From positions 186,001 to 250,000 of the forward strand of contig NZ_CP146069.1 of the NCBI RefSeq assembly GCF_037023735.1: DNA of 64,000 bases, given 5' to 3'. Shown piece after piece: positions 59,673 to 64,000 of the stretch (positions within the stretch are counted from its first letter, which is position 1; each line of letters begins with the position of its first letter). Origin of the DNA: Roseovarius sp. S88. GTDB lineage: Bacteria > Pseudomonadota > Alphaproteobacteria > Rhodobacterales > Rhodobacteraceae. A program made the translations under genes and the position numbers. Under the pieces are notes generated by a model. It worked only from the letters and a program-made list of their open reading frames with translations, had not been told where the DNA came from and did not search any database.

Positions 59673-61954
59673 AGTTTTGTTGTGCTCTGTTGTCAATTTT
59701 TGTTGTAACTACAGCGCCTGCGATTGCGCAGAGCGTCAAAATCCGCGGGGGCGAGCACCAGGGCTTTTCGCGTCTCGTCTTCGACCTGCCCAAACGTGTG
59801 GATTGGTCCATAGATGACTTTGGGGATGGATTTATCCTGCGCTTTGCTGAAAACGCCCTTGTTCTGGATACGAGTACAGTCTTTGCCAAACTTGAGAATT
59901 CCAGAATTGGCACAGTCAAAACGGCCAAGGCCTCCAGCTCAGTATTTGTCGAATTGGCCTGCGCCTGTCGCGTTGAAACTTTTTGGCACGGGCATTCAAT
60001 GCTCGTTGTTGATGTTGTTGATGAAGCAAGCCCAAACGTGTTTCGTCTTGCCCAGACACATGAAATCACGGATCAGATTGAACCCGACGGCCCTGCAGTG
60101 CCTTCGATCACGTTGCCACAGAGAAGGAGGTCGCGAACGGGGCAAATTTTTGAATCGACCGCTGATTTGAGTGACGCCTTGGTTGGCGAAGTGCCTCAAG
60201 CTTCAGAAAACTCAGTTCAAGCCGAGGCAATTTCCAAGACCCATAAAGAGCTTCTGCAACAATTGGCAAGGGCCGCGACACAAGGTCTACTGACGGCAAA
60301 GACTGCTTTCAAAGACCGTACAGCGATGAGCGACCCGGGCAGTTCTGTTTCCGAGGAGCAAACGCCTGACACGTTAAGAAAACCAGATGAAATGGCCACA
60401 GATCCTAACCTAGCAGATAGCCTGAGTGTAAGTGCAGTCACGAGCATGGATCGCGATTTCTTGGAAGGGCTGGCTGCGGCGAGGACGGCAAGTTTCACAT
60501 CCCGATGTCTGGACCCGGATCGTGTGGACGTGGGGTCTTGGGTCAGTGGCTTATCCTTTGCTCAGCAGGTTGGGCCATTGCGAGCAGAACTCACAAATGA
60601 GATCGATCGCCCAAACCAGAAAATTGCAGAAAGATTGGTGAAATCGTACCTGTATTTTGGGTTCGGTTTGGAAGCATTGAATGTGCAACACGTTATGTTT
60701 TCATCGCATGATGACACCGAAATCTATGCTGCTCTTGCAAACATAGTGGATGGCCAACCCATGTCGGAAACCTCGGTCTTTCAAGATCAACTGACATGCA
60801 ACGGTCCAACAGCGCTTTGGGCCGCATTGTCTCACGCACATCTTCCAACTGATCTGGACATCAATACAAACGCTATCCTGTTGTCGTTTTCAGAATTGCC
60901 AAGACACTTGCGGGCGGATTTGGGTCCAACGCTCTCACGTCTGTTTCTCGACGCGGGGTATCTTGAGCAAAGCGCCCAAGTTTTGCGAGTGCTAGACCGG
61001 GTGCCCGAAACAAAAACTCCAGAAGAAGCGTTGGCCAAAGCGCAATATCACGTGGCCACCGGAGAGGACGAATTGGCCATGAGCGACTTTGAAACTGCCA
61101 TTGTGTCGGACAGCCGTCCTTCGGCAACGGCACTTGTCGAGATGGTTCAAGCCATGTTGGAGCGCGGTGAAAAGATCCCCCAAGACATTGCCGAACTCGT
61201 CGGCGCATATGCTTTTGAAAGGCAGTCAGATGATATCGGTTCTGCGCTCATCCGCGTTCACATTCTGGCGCTTGCATCTTCCGGCAATTTCACGGGCGCT
61301 TTCGAAATTCTCGAAACAACAAGCGCAATCGATGATGAGGTCAAAAAGACCATTCGTTCTGATCTGGCAGATATTCTGATCGCTTCTACCCAACATTTTG
61401 ACCTGCTTCGGTTCGCCTTGTCTGGGAAACTGGGCGACGTTCAGTACCTGAATCCCAATACCAGCTTTGCCATCGCACAAGAGTTAAAAACCTCGAGGTT
61501 TTATGACGCTGCCTTGCAGTTTTTGAACCGTAGTTTTCCACAAAACCTACAGGCGAATGCTCGGTTGCTACGTGCTGAAATCGTGTTGTTTCAAGGGAAT
61601 CCCAGAACTGCTGAAGCAGAACTCCTGGGCTTGGATGGGCATGATGCAAATGTCCTTCGCGCGCGCGCCAAAAGTATGTTGGGGAACCATGAACAGGCGT
61701 TTGATCTGTATCAGTCTGCAGGAATGACATCTGACGCCACCAGAGAGGCTTGGCTTGCAAAAGATTGGGATAGGCTGCCTGAAGAGAGTGGCGTTTTTGG
61801 CGTCATTGCCCAAGTGCACGTCGAAACAGAGCCGCATTCGAACGACGGTCAATTGGCACAAAACAACGCTTTGGTGGACACAGCGTCTGGATCCAGAAGG
61901 GCAATTGAGACGATGTTGTCTGCGATGCCGCAGCCCGAAGATATTTCGCAGTAA
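59669..61954 (+). CDS. Large secreted protein with AMIN-like and TPR-like regions, downstream of motA
   Basis: A 761-residue protein with a signal peptide (about 1-20, ending AIA-QS). The following 100 residues (VKIRGGEHQGFSRLVFDLPK and DGFILRFAENALVLDTS) have the beta pattern of an AMIN domain, which binds peptidoglycan in other proteins. Residues about 110-260 are low-complexity and polar, and 290-730 look like an alpha-helical repeat array (for example EALAKAQYHVATGEDELAMSD). Likely periplasmic. The motA-coupled position (4-bp overlap) suggests a motor or stator accessory, perhaps in the role of MotC; not proven. Confidence 0.7.
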   Translation: MKFCCALLSIFVVTTAPAIAQSVKIRGGEHQGFSRLVFDLPKRVDWSIDDFGDGFILRFAENALVLDTSTVFAKLENSRIGTVKTAKASSSVFVELACACRVETFWHGHSMLVVDVVDEASPNVFRLAQTHEITDQIEPDGPAVPSITLPQRRRSRTGQIFESTADLSDALVGEVPQASENSVQAEAISKTHKELLQQLARAATQGLLTAKTAFKDRTAMSDPGSSVSEEQTPDTLRKPDEMATDPNLADSLSVSAVTSMDRDFLEGLAAARTASFTSRCLDPDRVDVGSWVSGLSFAQQVGPLRAELTNEIDRPNQKIAERLVKSYLYFGFGLEALNVQHVMFSSHDDTEIYAALANIVDGQPMSETSVFQDQLTCNGPTALWAALSHAHLPTDLDINTNAILLSFSELPRHLRADLGPTLSRLFLDAGYLEQSAQVLRVLDRVPETKTPEEALAKAQYHVATGEDELAMSDFETAIVSDSRPSATALVEMVQAMLERGEKIPQDIAELVGAYAFERQSDDIGSALIRVHILALASSGNFTGAFEILETTSAIDDEVKKTIRSDLADILIASTQHFDLLRFALSGKLGDVQYLNPNTSFAIAQELKTSRFYDAALQFLNRSFPQNLQANARLLRAEIVLFQGNPRTAEAELLGLDGHDANVLRARAKSMLGNHEQAFDLYQSAGMTSDATREAWLAKDWDRLPEESGVFGVIAQVHVETEPHSNDGQLAQNNALVDTASGSRRAIETMLSAMPQPEDISQ

Positions 61955-62040
61955 ATTTTCACTCAACTTACAAAATTTAAACGAAAAATCTTCAAAGATA
62001 GCTCAAACAATCTCTTGTTTGTTTGAATTTGGAGAAGCCG

Positions 62041-62157
62041 ATGCTGCAACCTTTGATCCCGACATGTTTTGGGGCCGGAGTATTGAGCCCAGCGGCGTCT
62101 GACACATTCGTTTTGGCTAGCGAAATGCTACCTGTGGCTTGGCCTGGCGGGACATGA
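62041..62157 (+). CDS. Possible 38-codon ORF translationally coupled to flhA
   Basis: A short ORF whose ATG at 62041 has TTTGGAG at 62028-62034, ending in a TGA at 62155-62157 that overlaps the flhA ATG at 62154 as ATGA. The product starts MLQPLIPTCFGAG and ends VAWPGGT, mildly hydrophobic. The strong ribosome site and the 4-bp overlap are as good as those of real genes here, and flhA itself has only a weak site. It may be a leader peptide that sets flhA translation, or chance. An AT-rich inverted repeat CAAACAA/TTGTTTG (62004-62021) lies just upstream. Confidence 0.4.
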   Translation: MLQPLIPTCFGAGVLSPAASDTFVLASEMLPVAWPGGT

Positions 62158-64000
62158 GAATGATCAAGACCGCAACGAGCGCTGTGTTCCAGCCAACTGT
62201 TTTACTGGCGCTGGCTCTTATGGCCATCATCATCATGATGATCTTGCCCATGCCAGCATGGGTTCTGGATGTGGGGCTGGCAACCTCATTTGCTTTGGCC
62301 ATTCTGATTTTCACCGTCACGTTGTTCATCGAAAGACCTTTGGACTTTTCGTCCTTTCCCACCATCCTTCTGGCGTCACTGATGCTTCGACTTTCTCTGA
62401 ATGTGTCTTCAACGAAATTGATTATTGGGCAGGGACACACGGGGACTGACGCAGCTGGAAACGTGATCGAGGGGTTTGCCAGCTTTGTAATGGGGGGCAA
62501 CGTTTTCCTGGGATTGGTAGTTTTTGGCGTCCTTCTCATTGTGAACTTCATGGTGATCACCAAGGGCGCCGCGCGCATGGCCGAAGTCGGGGCGCGGTTT
62601 GCCCTGGATGGCATGCCAGGTAAGCAAATGGCGATTGATAGCGATATGTCCGCTGGGGCCATTGACCATCAACAAGCCCGCGAGCGCAGAGAGCGAGAGC
62701 AACAGGAAACCACCTTTTTCGGCTCGCTCGATGGCGCATCCAAATTCGTTAAAGGCGATGCTGTTGCCGGTGTTTTAATAACGTTGCTCAATCTGGTGGC
62801 AGGCCTCATCATGGGCCTGGTTGTCCATGACATGCCCATATCAACTGCCTTTGAGACTTACGCAATTTTAACGGTTGGGGACGGGCTTGTGACGCAAATA
62901 CCCGCCGTCATCATCTCAATCGCCTCTGCCTTGCTATTGGCAAGAGGTGGATCGCAAGGCGCAACAGATATCGCGCTCTTTGCTCAGCTAAGCCGTCATC
63001 CGTCTGCGATGCTGACTGTTGCGTTCCTGATGATCCTTTTTGCCATCGTGCCCGGGCTGCCATTCGTTCCGTTCACGATTGGAGGGCTCGTGCTGGGTAG
63101 CGCTGCATTCTGGCTGATTTCCCAACAAAAAGGGTCTGCAGAGCAAACAGCGGAGCCCGCGCCAGCCGTTACCCCAGCCGTGAAGTCGCTGGGCGATCTT
63201 CTGGACTTGGATGATGTGCATGTCGAGTTTGCGCCAGACCTGGTGAATATGGTGCTGGACCCTGGCACGGGGCTGGACGCACGAATAGACAATATGCGTC
63301 GCCACATCGCCAGTCATTATGGTTTGCTACTGCCCGAAATCCGTCTCACGGATGAGCCATCTTTGCAGCCCGGCACATATCTGATCCGCATCCAGGGTGT
63401 CGAACAAGCACGCGCGATTTTGAGACTTGACCATGTTTTGGCCCTTGATCCGGCAAACCATCCCTCTTTGCCAAGTGGTGAAACCGTCAGTGAGCCCGTA
63501 TACGGCGCGCCCGCGCGCTGGATTCCTCAATCTGCCGAAGAAGATGCAGCCGTCTCTGGGGTAACATTGGTATACCCCGCCGAAGTTCTTGCGACGCATT
63601 TGCTTGAAGTGATCAAACGCAACCTTGGGCGGTTACTCACCATGAAATCGATGCGCGCTTTGCTTGATGAAATGGTGAACCTAAGCGACCCAGGACGATC
63701 AGACGCCAACCGAAAGTTACTCGACGAAATGGTGCCGGATCGGGTTCCAACAGATTTGCTGCACGCGGTGCTCAGATTGCTTTTGAACGAGCAGGTCTCA
63801 ATACGAAACATGCCACTCATCCTCGAAGCACTATCCGAGGCCAGGCAAATTCACAAATCGACCGAAGCCATGTGTGAGCATGTGCGTCAGCGTCTGGGAT
63901 TTCAACTGGTGTCGGCCATTGTAAACGATGATGGTAACCTGCCGCTCATTCAATTGGCGCCAGAGTGGGAAGACACGTTTCTAACTTACCAGGTCGAAAC
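62154..64000 (+). CDS. flhA: Flagellar export gate protein FlhA (3' end missing)
   Basis: Inner-membrane export-gate protein of the flagellar type III secretion system. About 615 codons are present; FlhA is usually near 690-700 residues, so the last part lies outside. The N-terminal half has about eight membrane segments with LDVGLATSFALAILIFTVTL (about 37-56), the hallmark ERPLDFSSFPTILL, RLSLNVSSTKLIIGQGHTG (about 78-96), a basic loop with TKGAARMAEVGARFALDGMP and KQMAIDSDMSAGAID, then the cytoplasmic export domain. The first ATG at 62154 overlaps the small ORF stop; ATG 62160 is a second option. Confidence 0.95.
   Translation, partial: MRMIKTATSAVFQPTVLLALALMAIIIMMILPMPAWVLDVGLATSFALAILIFTVTLFIERPLDFSSFPTILLASLMLRLSLNVSSTKLIIGQGHTGTDAAGNVIEGFASFVMGGNVFLGLVVFGVLLIVNFMVITKGAARMAEVGARFALDGMPGKQMAIDSDMSAGAIDHQQARERREREQQETTFFGSLDGASKFVKGDAVAGVLITLLNLVAGLIMGLVVHDMPISTAFETYAILTVGDGLVTQIPAVIISIASALLLARGGSQGATDIALFAQLSRHPSAMLTVAFLMILFAIVPGLPFVPFTIGGLVLGSAAFWLISQQKGSAEQTAEPAPAVTPAVKSLGDLLDLDDVHVEFAPDLVNMVLDPGTGLDARIDNMRRHIASHYGLLLPEIRLTDEPSLQPGTYLIRIQGVEQARAILRLDHVLALDPANHPSLPSGETVSEPVYGAPARWIPQSAEEDAAVSGVTLVYPAEVLATHLLEVIKRNLGRLLTMKSMRALLDEMVNLSDPGRSDANRKLLDEMVPDRVPTDLLHAVLRLLLNEQVSIRNMPLILEALSEARQIHKSTEAMCEHVRQRLGFQLVSAIVNDDGNLPLIQLAPEWEDTFLTYQVE

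Noticed and set aside
61755..62102. 115-codon frame overlapping the end of the 761-residue gene
   Set aside because: Out of frame with a real gene for most of its length, without a ribosome site; the shorter ORF at 62041 is better supported.

Overview
The window looks like chromosomal DNA of a marine Rhodobacterales bacterium (Roseobacter group, Alphaproteobacteria). This rests on gene order, not on a database search: a maf-aroE-coaE-dnaQ-secB block, a senC/regA/regB redox-regulation locus, tsaE-amgK-murU-addB-addA-trxA, hslV/hslU, a mitofilin (Mic60-type) gene between hemD and hemY, and a flagellar cluster with CtrA-like sites in its promoter regions.

Layout. 1-852: the 5' part of hemJ, then an AT-rich non-coding stretch that is a reasonable candidate for the chromosomal replication origin. 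853-7045: housekeeping genes for nucleotide clean-up, shikimate and CoA synthesis, proofreading, protein export and cell-wall turnover (maf, aroE, coaE, dnaQ, secB, fxsA, a Tim44-like gene, mltA, smr). 7028-17083: an accessory metabolic region with an MFS carrier, then two divergent operons. One encodes a BtpA-like protein, a phosphoribosyltransferase-like protein and an FAD oxidoreductase. The other encodes a PotFGHI-like ABC importer whose ATPase gene is frameshifted, a NodB/PuuE-like hydrolase, a yeast-type cytosine deaminase homologue and a DUF1989 protein. Together they suggest uptake and breakdown of a nitrogen-rich ring compound or nucleobase; the substrate cannot be read from the sequence. 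17130-22231: DUF2853, ahcY, a tandem pair of small secreted proteins, an FkbM methyltransferase, an HD hydrolase and an acetyltransferase.

22235-26556: regA, senC and divergent regB, then a three-PAS membrane protein (probable DivL) preceded by a perfect TTAA-N7-TTAA CtrA box. 26601-38578: tsaE, the amgK/murU cell-wall recycling pair, addB/addA recombination genes, trxA, hslV, a membrane protein and hslU. 38580-40030: a visibly AT-rich islet with two unknown genes and tRNA-Ser(GGA). 40053-47468: a GFA-family gene, hemY, mitofilin, hemD, then divergent tsaD, gpsA, YciI, EVE-domain and DUF1761 genes.

47764-64000: a flagellar cluster: motB; flgE-flgK-flgL-flgI; the opposite-strand operon fliF-fliH-fliN-fliP; and fliL, an unknown membrane protein, a MotE-like gene, motA, a large secreted TPR-like protein, a possible 38-codon ORF and flhA, which runs off the right end. 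CtrA-like boxes lie upstream of motB, upstream of flgE, and between fliF and fliL.

The least explained signals are an 83-bp intergenic element with four 11-bp helically phased units present in two inverted copies 32 kb apart, the uncharacterised catabolic cluster with its broken ATPase, the CtrA-box pattern linking a DivL-like regulator to motility genes, and the small coupled ORF before flhA. No rRNA, CRISPR array, insertion sequence or prophage was seen.
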